This document shows, piece by piece, positions 17,338-25,602 of a DNA stretch of 39,038 nucleotides; the stretch's first letter is position 1; every line of letters begins with the position of its first letter. This DNA comes from a virus. Below the pieces are notes generated by a model. The model searched no databases. It was not told the DNA's origin and saw nothing but the letters and a program-made list of their open reading frames with translations. The DNA lies in the IMG/VR virus record IMGVR_UViG_3300036832_001233, positions 1 through 39,038 of that record. One strand, written 5' to 3'. Position numbers and translations under genes: made by a program.

Positions 17338-18245
17338 CGATGACGGACCGCGGGGTCCATCCCGACCTGCTCGAGGAAGTCATCGCCGAGCGTGAAGCTT
17401 CAGCAGCACCCCAGGAGGTGCACACTGCTGAGGGTGGGGGGCGAACACGCGCTGCTCGCCGCTCCGCTCCACCGTCCGCGCCTCCCGCCTCGGAGCCGAC
17501 GAGCGGTGAGCCCGAAGCCGACGGCGAAGCCCCAACGTCTTCGTCGCCGGCGGAGGGCGTCTCACCCGATCAGGGTGACGACGGCTCGAGCGCGGAATGG
17601 TTCGCCGCGGTCCGCGAAGCGGCGTCGCCGGCTGAGGCGTTCAAGCTGCTCACCGAGCATCTGCCCAGCGAGCAGCTCGCCCGAGACGAGCGCCTGTCCG
17701 GGCTGATCGGGCAGCAGGCAGACCGCCTCTCGCGCGACCGCGAAGCAGCGCGCCAGCGCGAGGCGGTCGAGCGCCAGAAGCGCGAGGCCGCGGCCAACCA
17801 GGACTACTACACGCTCGGCGAGATCAGCGCGCGCGATTACCAGCAAGAGGTCCAGGCGCAGCAAGCCGCGCAGCAGTCGGCGCCGTTCATGGAGCAGGTC
17901 GCCAACTTCCAGCGCGGTCTGCCGGAGCATGTCCAGAAACGAGTGAGTGGTCAACAGTTCGATTCTGTGGAACACTACCTGAAAGTTTTGACCGACGAGG
18001 CAGTCAAGCTCGAGCTCGCCAAGCACGAGTCTGCTCTGCGGAAGTCGATCTTGAGCGAGGTCAACGGAGACGAGCCGGTTCCCGAGCGTGAGAATGGCAC
18101 CCCCTCTCGCGTCCGCGAAGTGACCGACGAACAGATCCGCGATATGTCGCTCGCCGAATATGACGCGCTGTTCGATGACAACGGACGGCCACGACAAGGG
18201 GTGCGGCATCGATCGACGAGAGGCATCCCCATTCGTAATCGCTAG
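17334..18245 (+). CDS. Putative scaffolding protein (303 aa)
   Basis: An acidic, disordered N-terminus (about 85 residues, Ser/Pro/Glu-rich) is followed by a long charged helical, probably coiled-coil region (about 100-190, including SRDREAARQREAVERQKREA). A helical C-terminal part ends in a basic tail (RHRSTRGIPIRNR). This composition and the position 11 bases before the major capsid gene fit an internal scaffold that guides procapsid assembly, with the basic tail contacting coat protein. GTG start overlapping the upstream stop. No protease is seen, so the scaffold may leave intact. Confidence 0.75.
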   Translation: MTMTDRGVHPDLLEEVIAEREASAAPQEVHTAEGGGRTRAARRSAPPSAPPASEPTSGEPEADGEAPTSSSPAEGVSPDQGDDGSSAEWFAAVREAASPAEAFKLLTEHLPSEQLARDERLSGLIGQQADRLSRDREAARQREAVERQKREAAANQDYYTLGEISARDYQQEVQAQQAAQQSAPFMEQVANFQRGLPEHVQKRVSGQQFDSVEHYLKVLTDEAVKLELAKHESALRKSILSEVNGDEPVPERENGTPSRVREVTDEQIRDMSLAEYDALFDDNGRPRQGVRHRSTRGIPIRNR

Positions 18246-18256
18246 GGGGTCCTTCA

Positions 18257-19111
18257 GTGGCTACAGGCGCACTGGAATTCGTCGATAAGACCATCGCCGA
18301 TGGTGTGTTCTCGCCCGACATCTGGTCGAAGCAGGTCCTGCGCGCAACCGAATCCAACCTGGTTATCGCCGATTCGGTCAACCGCGGTTTCGAGTCGGAT
18401 GCCAGTGTTGGCAAGACGGTCAAGGTTGCCTCTATTGGGAATCTCGCCGCGCGTACGAAAACGGAAAACACGGCGATCGTGTACGAGACCGTCGCCGAAA
18501 CCGCGACCACCATCACCTTGAATATTTGGACGTACGCAGCTTTTGGCATCGAGGACATCGTCAAGGTCCAGGACAACGTTGACGTGCAAGCCGAGTACCA
18601 GAAGAAGCTCGGCTACGCGGTCGCGCGCGACATCGACACCAAGTTGTCGGTGGACTTCGCCGGCTTTACCACGACGGTTGGCACCCTCGGCACCGCGCTC
18701 TCTGACGCCAACGTGCTCGCAGGTGTCGCCGCGCTGGATAACGCCGACGTGCCCGAAAACGACCGGTTCTTCATCATGTCGCCGGCTGAGAAGGTGGCCA
18801 AGCTGGCACTGGATCGCTGGAGCAACGCGCTGTACATCGGCACCGGCAACATGCCCGTCAAGAACGGCATCCTGGGCAATATGTACGGGCTGACGTTGAA
18901 GGTCACTACGAACCTGAACAAGCCCGCGGCTGGTCAGGCGAACAACGCCATCTTCCAGCGCGATGCACTGGCGCTGGTCGTGCAGCGCACGCCCAACTCG
19001 CACATTTTCTACGACATCGACGTGTTCACCTGGAAGCTCGCCGTCGAGGTCATCTACGGCCACCAGGGGATGCGGCCGACGTTCGGCGTGCTCGCCAATG
19101 GAGTCAGCTAA
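18257..19111 (+). CDS. Major capsid protein (284 aa)
   Basis: The GTG start is preceded by AGGGGG (18244-18249). The protein begins with an N-arm-like helix region (MATGALEFVDKTIADGVFSP). A beta-rich part follows with VKVASIGNLAARTKTENT and an AFGIEDIVKVQDNVDVQAEY helix like the spine helix of HK97-fold coats. The C-terminus carries alternating strands and the VVQRTPNSHIFYDIDVFTWK segment, then HQGMRPTFGVL. Length, low-complexity-free sequence and position after the scaffold fit the coat of small podoviruses. No N-terminal delta domain or protease site is evident. Confidence 0.85.
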   Translation: MATGALEFVDKTIADGVFSPDIWSKQVLRATESNLVIADSVNRGFESDASVGKTVKVASIGNLAARTKTENTAIVYETVAETATTITLNIWTYAAFGIEDIVKVQDNVDVQAEYQKKLGYAVARDIDTKLSVDFAGFTTTVGTLGTALSDANVLAGVAALDNADVPENDRFFIMSPAEKVAKLALDRWSNALYIGTGNMPVKNGILGNMYGLTLKVTTNLNKPAAGQANNAIFQRDALALVVQRTPNSHIFYDIDVFTWKLAVEVIYGHQGMRPTFGVLANGVS

Positions 19112-19248
19112 TGAGCACCGCGCAGCCATCGAAGACGCCGGGCGTCAGACCCGGCGCGCCAAAGTCGGCGCAGCAGACGCAGACGCAGGCATCTGACTAC
19201 AAAAATAAGGGCGTCAACCCGAACAAGCCGCGGGGCATGGGCTGCTAG
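19111..19248 (+). CDS. Small hypothetical protein (45 aa)
   Basis: ATG overlaps the capsid stop by 1 base (TAATG). The product is polar and disordered: MSTAQPSKTPGVRPGAPK at the start, and NPNKPRGMGC at the end. Function unknown. The single C-terminal Cys is unusual for this gene set. Support is the overlap and the otherwise unexplained gap before the next gene. Confidence 0.5.
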   Translation: MSTAQPSKTPGVRPGAPKSAQQTQTQASDYKNKGVNPNKPRGMGC

Positions 19249-19250
19249 GC

Positions 19251-19898
19251 GTGACCGACACCGAACAAGCCGAAGGGCTGACCGGCAACGACTTCATCGA
19301 CAAGCTCCTGGAGCGTGCGCCAGCCACGCCGTTCCAGGCGACGCGTGGCCAGAACTACAACTACCCGCTGCGGACGTACGTGCGGCCTGACGGGCTGGTG
19401 GTCAAGCTGCAGGGCGATCCGCAGAACAGGGCCTATTACCAGGATCAGGGCTTCACCATGCTGTCTGACGTGCCTGGGCGCAGCGGGCAGATGTCGGAGG
19501 TCGACCAGTACTGGAAACTGGAATACCCCAAGATTCTGAAAGTGCAGCGCGAGAAGGCCGCGCTGATCAACGCCATTCGGCGCGCCAGCGAGCGCTATCG
19601 CGACCTGTCGCTCGAGACGACGTTCGACGACTACTCGGTCGAAGAGATCCGCGCGTATTTGAAAGAGATCAAGGAAGAGACCGGCAAGGACATTCGCGTC
19701 GTGCTGCCCAAGCGTCAGGTCGATCGCGAAGCGCGTGAAGACGCACGGTTGCTCTCAGGCGTGGAGACCAGCGACAGCGTGAGCATGGAAGAAATGCACG
19801 GCAAGCTCGAGGCCGGTCGTGAGCGGACAATCCAGGGTGTTGGGTACGACCCGATCGACCAGGCCCGCAAGCGTGCAACGAGAGGAATGCCCACATGA
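19251..19898 (+). CDS. Hypothetical head-region protein (215 aa)
   Basis: Residues about 35-75 form a small domain with YVRPDGLVVKLQGDP and YYQDQGFTML. A related pattern (YVRMSKPDGSEFLAP then NYEKQGFVAG) occurs in the next gene. The rest is charged and helical, with a basic stretch. It starts with GTG three bases after the upstream stop, and its stop overlaps the next ATG (ATGA). Position after the capsid gene suggests a head completion, adaptor or capsid-associated role, but no known connector signature is seen. Confidence 0.6.
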   Translation: MTDTEQAEGLTGNDFIDKLLERAPATPFQATRGQNYNYPLRTYVRPDGLVVKLQGDPQNRAYYQDQGFTMLSDVPGRSGQMSEVDQYWKLEYPKILKVQREKAALINAIRRASERYRDLSLETTFDDYSVEEIRAYLKEIKEETGKDIRVVLPKRQVDREAREDARLLSGVETSDSVSMEEMHGKLEAGRERTIQGVGYDPIDQARKRATRGMPT

Positions 19899-20245
19899 CA
19901 CTGGAAGAGCTCGCCGCGTGGCGGGAGGCGCACCCCACGCCGGCGTCGGACGACGAGACGCTCGCACTCAAGCCGAACCGCGCCGAGGACGCGACCGACG
20001 GGCCGCACCCGCAGATCTCGCAGACGACCTACGTGCGGATGAGTAAACCGGACGGCAGCGAGTTCCTGGCGCCGAAGGCGAACGTCGAGAATTACGAGAA
20101 GCAGGGTTTCGTCGCGGGCGCCGACATCGAGATCGAGGACATGGTGGCATACGTCGCGGAGCAGGCCAAAACGACCGCCCCCGAAGCGGAGACCGCGTCA
20201 ACGACAACGCACTCCACCAGGACGACCAGGTCGAGCTCGGCGTGA
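19895..20245 (+). CDS. Hypothetical head-region protein (116 aa), shares a motif with its neighbour
   Basis: The N-terminal 45 residues are polar. Residues about 45-75 carry the Y-V-R-x-x-x-P-D-G ... Y-x-x-Q-G-F motif shared with the preceding protein. The C-terminal 35 residues are Thr/Ser/Ala-rich and probably disordered. The shared motif suggests duplication of a small domain. ATG overlaps the upstream stop, and the stop overlaps the next GTG. Confidence 0.6.
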   Translation: MTLEELAAWREAHPTPASDDETLALKPNRAEDATDGPHPQISQTTYVRMSKPDGSEFLAPKANVENYEKQGFVAGADIEIEDMVAYVAEQAKTTAPEAETASTTTHSTRTTRSSSA

Positions 20246-20703
20246 ACGCAACTGACATCGAGAGCCAGGTCGGTGCCGCGGCCGGGCTGTGGACGCACAC
20301 GCCAACGGATTGGGCGGGCAACGAAGGCTTCAACAAGCCCGGTACCTGGCCGAACAACGCCAAGGACGGCTACCTGAGCACCGCCAACGGCACGCGACCG
20401 GGTGGCGGCAATACGCAGAGCGGTCCTGCTGGCTCGCCGGTCATCCTGGGCGTCACCATCTCGAGTATCACCGCGTCGCAGGCGATCATCAGCTTCAGCA
20501 TCACGCCGGCGCCGACCAGCTGCCGCGCCAACTACGGCACAACCACGGCGGTCGGCTCGACGCAGGCAGGCACCGCGACGGCGGGCGCACAGAACATCAC
20601 GTTAGCCGGACTAACGACAGGCACGCTGTACTACGTCAACGTCCAGGCCACCAACGCCAACGGGACGACGGTCACGAACACGCTGAGTTTCAAGACGTTC
20701 TGA
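20242..20703 (+). CDS. Fibronectin type III-like virion protein (153 aa)
   Basis: After about 65 Gly/Asn/Thr-rich residues comes an Ig-like beta domain (about 66-153). It has VTISSITASQAIISFSITP, then ITLAGLTTGTLYYVNVQATN and a final TLSFKTF strand, the strand pattern of fibronectin type III modules. Such modules decorate phage capsids or tails and bind surface sugars weakly. In this position a capsid decoration or head fibre role is likely (inference). GTG start overlaps the upstream stop. Confidence 0.75.
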   Translation: MNATDIESQVGAAAGLWTHTPTDWAGNEGFNKPGTWPNNAKDGYLSTANGTRPGGGNTQSGPAGSPVILGVTISSITASQAIISFSITPAPTSCRANYGTTTAVGSTQAGTATAGAQNITLAGLTTGTLYYVNVQATNANGTTVTNTLSFKTF

Positions 20704-20714
20704 GGTATCTGCGC

Positions 20715-20849
20715 ATGCGCGAAACTCCTGAGTCAGGTCCGCCGCCACCCGAGCCGGACGACCCTGGCGACGACATCGAAGACGAGACCGCCGGCGAGGC
20801 GGGAGACCCGGCTGAGGATGAGCCAGAACCCGAGCCCAAGCCGGCCTGA
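20715..20849 (+). CDS. Small very acidic protein (44 aa)
   Basis: MRETPESGPPPPEPDDPGDD at the start and an Asp/Glu/Pro-rich remainder. It is disordered and strongly negative, with no motif. It overlaps the next gene by 32 bases. The frame could be chance in GC-rich DNA, but it fills a gap in an otherwise gapless operon. Confidence 0.35.
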   Translation: MRETPESGPPPPEPDDPGDDIEDETAGEAGDPAEDEPEPEPKPA

Positions 20850-21264
20850 GCTGCTGGTCACGGTGGCGCACCGTGCCGACTGCACGTTCGGCTCGGGCTT
20901 TTATCGCATCGCGCTGAAGGACGGCGGTGTGCGCTACTGCCAGAACCAGGAAGAGGTCGAGTTCGTCAACGCGCTGCTCGCGGGCGACCAGGTCGTGCGC
21001 GTCGAACGTGACGGCCACTGTCTGGACGGCGATCGCCAGGGTGACGCCAACACGCCGGACGTAATCGACGCCGAATTCTGGCTGGCGATGCCCAAGGCGT
21101 ACGCCATGAAAGCGGTCGGTCTGACGGACGAGCGCGACTACGCACGCGTGTACGACCAGGTCTCGGCCGCGGTCTACCGTCGCGACAATCGTGCGTCGCA
21201 GGGCGGTGTGCGCGCCTCGATCGTGATCAAGCGCCGCGGAGCGCATGTGACGGATGTGCGGTGA
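20818..21264 (+). CDS. Hypothetical protein, possible head-tail connector (148 aa)
   Basis: Contains beta-rich segments (SGFYRIALKDGGVRYCQNQE) and a charged C-terminal half with an Asp/Glu-rich stretch followed by a helix and a basic end. No family recognised. An alternative start near 20872 would remove the overlap with the acidic frame upstream. Its place between capsid and fibre genes, and its stop overlapping the next GTG, fit a small head completion protein. Confidence 0.6.
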   Translation: MSQNPSPSRPELLVTVAHRADCTFGSGFYRIALKDGGVRYCQNQEEVEFVNALLAGDQVVRVERDGHCLDGDRQGDANTPDVIDAEFWLAMPKAYAMKAVGLTDERDYARVYDQVSAAVYRRDNRASQGGVRASIVIKRRGAHVTDVR

Positions 21265-21596
21265 TCCAGGGCTTTCTGCACGGTGCGGCGCCGACACCGA
21301 CAAACGGTCAGGTGCTGGACACGCTGATCGCGGTCTACCCCGCGCAGATTCGCGACATCATCGCGTCGGCGACCGCGGGTGGAACGACGGCGACGCTCGA
21401 CGTGACCAACAACGGTGTGAGCGTGTGGACGAACGCGGCGAACAGGCCAACGCTCGCCGCCGCGGGAGGCGGTCGCTTCGTCTGTGGGGCGGTCAATCGT
21501 CGCGCGGTGCGTATCGGCGACGTGCTGCAACTGCTCGTGCCGACTGCGGGCGGGAAGACCAACCTGCTGGCGAGCGTGGCACTGGAGGACCCGTAG
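21261..21596 (+). CDS. Small beta-rich virion protein (111 aa)
   Basis: The sequence VTNNGVSVWTNAANRPTLAA followed by a VRIGDVLQLLVP strand and a final SVALEDP resembles small beta-sandwich proteins found in phage structural operons, with the pattern G-x-S-V-W ... R-P-T-L ... G-D-x-L. They are thought to be decoration or fibre components. GTG start in a GTGA overlap. Assignment is from pattern memory and context. Confidence 0.6.
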   Translation: MIQGFLHGAAPTPTNGQVLDTLIAVYPAQIRDIIASATAGGTTATLDVTNNGVSVWTNAANRPTLAAAGGGRFVCGAVNRRAVRIGDVLQLLVPTAGGKTNLLASVALEDP

Positions 21597-21776
21597 ATGG
21601 CGAAGAAGAATTTCATCCAGGGCGCGATCAAAAATCCAGGCGCCCTACGGAAAACCTTAGGTGCCAAGCCAGGTAAGCCGATCCCCGCGGCGAAGCTCGC
21701 TGCCGCGGCGAAGAAGCCCGGTGTGACCGGTCAGCGAACTCGATTAGCCCAGACGCTCAAGAAGTTGAACAGCTGA
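21597..21776 (+). CDS. Small basic phage protein (59 aa)
   Basis: Begins [20 protein letters not shown] and ends [12 protein letters not shown]. This arrangement (I-x-x-A-I-K-x-P-G-A-L-R-K-x-L-G, then K-L-A-A-A-A-K, then Q-R-x-R-x-A-x-T-L) is a recurrent small protein of tailed phages, often near structural genes, function unknown. It begins right after the upstream stop. It is one of two very basic small proteins in the structural operon (the other at 17167). Confidence 0.75.
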   Translation: MAKKNFIQGAIKNPGALRKTLGAKPGKPIPAAKLAAAAKKPGVTGQRTRLAQTLKKLNS

Positions 21777-21777
21777 G

Positions 21778-22611
21778 ATGATTCCCGCGCCTGCATCACC
21801 GCCCGCTCCGCCACTGCTGCCGCCGAGCAGCGTGACCGCGCCGCCGCTCGAGCCGATCATCTGGGTACCGCAGCCGGTGCCGCCGCTCGAGACCGAGGTC
21901 CCGCCCGCCTGGGAAGGTCCACCAGGCCCGCCCGGTCCACAAGGCCCGCCCGGTCCGCAGGGACCGGGTGGGACAGGTCCGGCGGGACCAACAGGCCCAC
22001 CAGGACCGCAGGGCGATCAGGGCGTGCAGGGTCCGCCTGGAGGCGCTCCGGCGTGGCGTGGCGCGTGGGTATCGACGACGGACTACGCCAGCAACGATGC
22101 GGTGAGCCTGAACGGCTCAAGCTACTACGCCGCAGGCGACCCGGCGCTCGGCGTTTCACCGCCATCGGCGCCGTGGCAGCAGATCGCGGCGAAGGGCGAT
22201 ACCGGTGCGACAGGCCCGACGGGCGCTACTGGGCCGCAAGGTGCAACCGGAGCAATTGGGCCGCAAGGGCCAACGGGCGCGACCGGCGCAGCGTCGACGG
22301 TGCCTGGTCCTGCTGGACCGACCGGTGCGACTGGCGCAACGGGACCACAGGGACCGCAGGGGAACCAGGGTGTGACGGGGCCAACCGGTCCTGCGGGCGC
22401 TGACTCGACAGTGCCTGGGCCGCAAGGGCCGACCGGTGCAACCGGTCCGCAAGGGGCGACCGGTGCGACCGGTCCTGGTGTGCCGACGGGCGGTGCGACC
22501 GGTCAGATGCTGACCAAGATCGACGCGACGAACTACAACACGCAATGGCAGAAGCCGTTCCTGCCGCCCACGGGGGCGATGACGTACGCCATGCTCGAAG
22601 GAACGTACTAG
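21778..22611 (+). CDS. Collagen-like fibre protein with a carbohydrate-binding-like domain (277 aa)
   Basis: A Pro-rich start leads to Gly-X-Y triplets from about residue 47 to 87 ([15 protein letters not shown]). A compact insert (about 91-134) follows, with the aromatic pattern of CBM5/12-type chitin-binding modules ([20 protein letters not shown] ... APWQQI). A second Gly-X-Y block (about 137-245, mostly G-A-T-G-P-T) leads to the C-terminal G-A-T-G-Q-M-L-T-K segment typical of phage fibre ends. Collagen-like stalks trimerise to make thin fibres, so this is probably a head or tail fibre that binds surface glycans. Directly followed by a GTG start. Confidence 0.8.
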   Translation: MIPAPASPPAPPLLPPSSVTAPPLEPIIWVPQPVPPLETEVPPAWEGPPGPPGPQGPPGPQGPGGTGPAGPTGPPGPQGDQGVQGPPGGAPAWRGAWVSTTDYASNDAVSLNGSSYYAAGDPALGVSPPSAPWQQIAAKGDTGATGPTGATGPQGATGAIGPQGPTGATGAASTVPGPAGPTGATGATGPQGPQGNQGVTGPTGPAGADSTVPGPQGPTGATGPQGATGATGPGVPTGGATGQMLTKIDATNYNTQWQKPFLPPTGAMTYAMLEGTY

Positions 22612-23643
22612 GTGCCGACGCTCGCCGATCTGCGGTCGACGTTCTCGGTCGAGGTTGGGCCGTATGTCGGTCCTGAGTCCTATGTGGTGCGCGCGACAAG
22701 CGGCTCGGACACGACCAAACTGGTGTGTTCGCAGTACCCGATCATGTCTGGCATCCCGCAGGTCGACTCGCTCATCGATCGACCTCTGTACCGTCCGACT
22801 GCTGTCCAGGAGTTGGACCGCAACCGCTACGTCATGGACTACGATCCGCCGACGGGCACCATCACGCCCGACCTGCCGTGGATCTTTCCACCGTTTTCAC
22901 TGACCACGGGCAACTCGTACGGATTCCTCGAGGGTTACACGTACGGTGATTGGGAGATGGACCCACCGGGCTACCTGTACCAGGACCTGGAGGGGCTGGG
23001 GTCGGATGGCATCGGCGAGCGGTTCGAAATCCTGGGTGCGTTCGATGTACCGACCACGCATCGACTCATCAACGACGGTCTGAAGAACTGTTGGGTCGTG
23101 GTCGAGGTGCCGTGTCTGCCGACCGCGGGTGCGACACGCCACGACCTGGGCGTGGTGGCGCCGTGGCTGCAGGATGCCAACAATGTGCTCGAGGTCGGCG
23201 TGCTGAGTTCGGGCCAGGACCGCAACGCGGTCGACCCGTTCGACGCGCGCGTGTACGGCGAAGTGGAACACGACGGCGGCACGTTCTATTTGAACACGCA
23301 GCACCGCTCGTTCAGCGACGGCGACATCCTGTACCTGCGCTGTCTGAAACGTGCGTTTGACCACTGTCGCGCCGCTGGCGGCGTGTGGGGCGAGCAGAGC
23401 GGGCTAAGCCTGGACACCGACGAGGCGCCGTCTGAGCGAGCGTGGAGCGTCGCTTCTGCGCTGGTCATCGCGTGGCGGCGCTTTGGTCATCTGCTCGAGC
23501 CTGCGGCGAATCAGCGGCTGATTCGCGACCAGGCGGCGGCCGGTGTCTGGTTCGCCGATCGCTCGAGGGTGCACCTCACCGCCGTTCGCCCCCAGATCCA
23601 GTTCACCCGCCGACGTTCGTTCGGGCCAGCCTTCGTCGCATGA
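22612..23643 (+). CDS. Putative tail/connector protein (343 aa)
   Basis: No short signature is recognised. The protein has a beta-rich N-terminus with many aromatic residues (YVGPESYVVRATSGSDTTKL). The centre is mixed and contains a HRLINDGLKNCWVVVEVPCL stretch. The C-terminus is helical and basic. The H-x-x-I-N-x-x-L region with a following beta module recalls head-tail adaptor or tail proteins in small phages (weak). It starts with GTG right after the fibre stop and overlaps the next ATG by 4 bases. A tail-tubular role is possible because no other candidate is obvious. Confidence 0.55.
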   Translation: MPTLADLRSTFSVEVGPYVGPESYVVRATSGSDTTKLVCSQYPIMSGIPQVDSLIDRPLYRPTAVQELDRNRYVMDYDPPTGTITPDLPWIFPPFSLTTGNSYGFLEGYTYGDWEMDPPGYLYQDLEGLGSDGIGERFEILGAFDVPTTHRLINDGLKNCWVVVEVPCLPTAGATRHDLGVVAPWLQDANNVLEVGVLSSGQDRNAVDPFDARVYGEVEHDGGTFYLNTQHRSFSDGDILYLRCLKRAFDHCRAAGGVWGEQSGLSLDTDEAPSERAWSVASALVIAWRRFGHLLEPAANQRLIRDQAAAGVWFADRSRVHLTAVRPQIQFTRRRSFGPAFVA

Positions 23644-25586
23644 GCCTGTACGCTCGCCGCGACCCGTATCCGTACCACATCAAAATCGGCAAGGTCGGGC
23701 TGCTGATCGGTTCGCCCAAAGCGGGCCAACCGGCGCTGGTGTCGTCCAAGGCGCAGGACATCTCCGCGGTCAATCCGACCGACTACTCGTACGGTTCGAC
23801 CGACCCGACCAACGATCGCGAAGAACCGTATGAGTCACTGGTACTGGGCATGGGTCTGGCGCTGCAGGAGAAGTGGCAGGACTACCGCTACAAGAGCGCC
23901 CAGGGTGTCGACCTGAGCGTGTGGCCGTGGTGTCTGGGCCCGGAGATCATCATGCTCACGCCAGGCACGGTGGATGCCTCGGCGGGCGTGAGAAAATTCT
24001 TCGAGCTCGGCGGCAGTGTCTATTGCGCGCAGGGCCGCTACATCCTGAAGCGCGCTTCAGACGCGTCCTGGACGGTCGCCAAGGACTTCGGTGCCGGCGA
24101 GGTGGTGCTGGACACCGTCGTCTTTCAGAGCAACTTCGACGGCGTGCAGCGCGTGTTTGTGGCACTGCAGACCGGGCTGGCGCAGTGGTCGTCGGACGGC
24201 GCGACGTGGACCGCGTTCACCACGTTCCACGCGCTGGCGTTCGCGGTCATCGGCCGCGAGTTCTGGTGGGCTGACAACATCAACCGTTTGCGCAAGTGCG
24301 ACACCAACGCCGACCCGACCAACGAGGCCAACTACACCAGCCTGGTGTTCCGCGTCGGCGACCAGAGCTCGAGCGTGAACGCGCTGATGGTCACCGCGGG
24401 CGGCACGCTGATCGTCGCCAAGACGGATGGGCTGTACACGCTGGACGCCGCGGGCGACGATCACCCGCTGTTCCCGTTCATGCACTTCGCGTCGAATGCG
24501 CGCAACGGGCGGGTGTGGGGCCAGTTCGAGAACAGCCTGTACAGTGCCTACGGCAACGGTCTGGGGCGGTTGGACACCGACCTGACGTGGACCGCGGTCG
24601 GGCCGGACAAGCTGATCAACAACACCTCGCCGGTCAATGGGTGGGTGTCGGCGTTCGCCGGGCTCGAGTCGAAGTTTGCGTGGACGGGCATTTTCAATCC
24701 GGACACGAACACGGGCTACCTGTGCAAGTTCGGCGCGTGGGCGCCGCAGCAGTTAGCCGCGGGCACCGCCTTCAGCACGAACCAGCTCGCCGGCGAGGCG
24801 CAGCACATCGACGCGTGGCACGGCTCACTGTCGGATCCGTTCCCCAATCTGGCGATCCAGGCGCTGTTCACCAGCGCGATCGGCGCGCCGGCGGGGCACA
24901 CGCGCACGTACCTGGGCATGTCCGACGGCTCGATCGGCTACCTGGTCAACGCCTGCCAGCCCAACCCGTCGAATTGCACCCAGTACCGCTACGTGACGGG
25001 CGACCACTGGATCGACCTGCCCTCGTGGCATGGTGTGTATCACGCCAGCATCAAGGCGCTGCACCACTTCTCGGTGACCGGGCCAGTGGTGAACACGGGC
25101 AACAACGTCACGCTCGAGTACCGCGACACGACCGGGCCGACCGCGGGTGCCTTCACCGACTTCGGCTACGTCTTCAACGGGCCCGAGCTCTTCGAGCAGG
25201 TCGCGTTTCCGGTCACGGTCAGCGGCACGCTCTTCGACTTCAGGGTGCATCTGCACAACACGTCGGATACGCAAACACCACTCATCTCCGCGGTGGCATT
25301 CGGCCACGCGCTGCGCCCGCTGCGACTGATGGAGTTCGAGTGTGACATCTTGTGCGCCGACGGGCTGGTGCGGCGCGACGGCGTGCCGCTGCGCATCGGG
25401 CGGCGTCAGATTCGCGCGGTGGTCGAGGCCGCGGTGGACACGCCCGGCGCCGTCCAGGTGACGCTGCCCGACGAAAGCGTGCAGGAGCTGATGTTCCGCG
25501 ATTATTCGGTCGACCAGGCGTTCGACGAGATCGGGCGGCAATGGCACGGCTCACTCAAAATCAAGGCAGTCCAGTGGTTTCCGTAA
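23640..25586 (+). CDS. Large tail/adsorption protein, beta-propeller-like (648 aa)
   Basis: I start at the ATG at 23640, which overlaps the upstream stop (ATGA); the frame is open further upstream but inside the previous gene. The product begins MSLYARRDPYPYHIKIGKVG. The centre (about 100-400) shows repeated beta-strand units with Trp and G-rich turns: WSSDGATWTAF, GTLIVAKTDGLYTLDAAG, ENSLYSAYGNGLGRLD, WTAVGPDKLI. This is the look of a beta-propeller. The C-terminal 200 residues are beta-sandwich-like. It probably forms the tail tip or nozzle, or the receptor-binding structure. Confidence 0.65.
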   Translation: MSLYARRDPYPYHIKIGKVGLLIGSPKAGQPALVSSKAQDISAVNPTDYSYGSTDPTNDREEPYESLVLGMGLALQEKWQDYRYKSAQGVDLSVWPWCLGPEIIMLTPGTVDASAGVRKFFELGGSVYCAQGRYILKRASDASWTVAKDFGAGEVVLDTVVFQSNFDGVQRVFVALQTGLAQWSSDGATWTAFTTFHALAFAVIGREFWWADNINRLRKCDTNADPTNEANYTSLVFRVGDQSSSVNALMVTAGGTLIVAKTDGLYTLDAAGDDHPLFPFMHFASNARNGRVWGQFENSLYSAYGNGLGRLDTDLTWTAVGPDKLINNTSPVNGWVSAFAGLESKFAWTGIFNPDTNTGYLCKFGAWAPQQLAAGTAFSTNQLAGEAQHIDAWHGSLSDPFPNLAIQALFTSAIGAPAGHTRTYLGMSDGSIGYLVNACQPNPSNCTQYRYVTGDHWIDLPSWHGVYHASIKALHHFSVTGPVVNTGNNVTLEYRDTTGPTAGAFTDFGYVFNGPELFEQVAFPVTVSGTLFDFRVHLHNTSDTQTPLISAVAFGHALRPLRLMEFECDILCADGLVRRDGVPLRIGRRQIRAVVEAAVDTPGAVQVTLPDESVQELMFRDYSVDQAFDEIGRQWHGSLKIKAVQWFP

Positions 25587-25594
25587 GGAGGAGG
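25585..25594 (+). promoter_or_regulatory. Strong Shine-Dalgarno sequence
   Basis: AAGGAGGAGG, the most complete ribosome binding site in the structural region, lies 8 bases before the GTG at 25603 and decides that start. Neighbouring genes mostly rely on overlaps instead. Confidence 0.8.
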
Positions 25595-25602
25595 AACTGA
25601 TC

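Noticed and set aside
21900-22510. Short periodic repeats suggesting CRISPR or tandem repeats
   Set aside because: They are codon-level Gly-X-Y repeats of the collagen-like gene, not spaced direct repeats.
23442-23639. Upstream extension of the large tail gene
   Set aside because: Lies inside the previous gene; the ATG at 23640 in an ATGA overlap is the natural start.
24296-25345. 349-residue plus-strand frame within the tail gene
   Set aside because: Arg/Gly/Ala-rich out-of-frame reading of the beta-propeller-like gene, which is the better protein.
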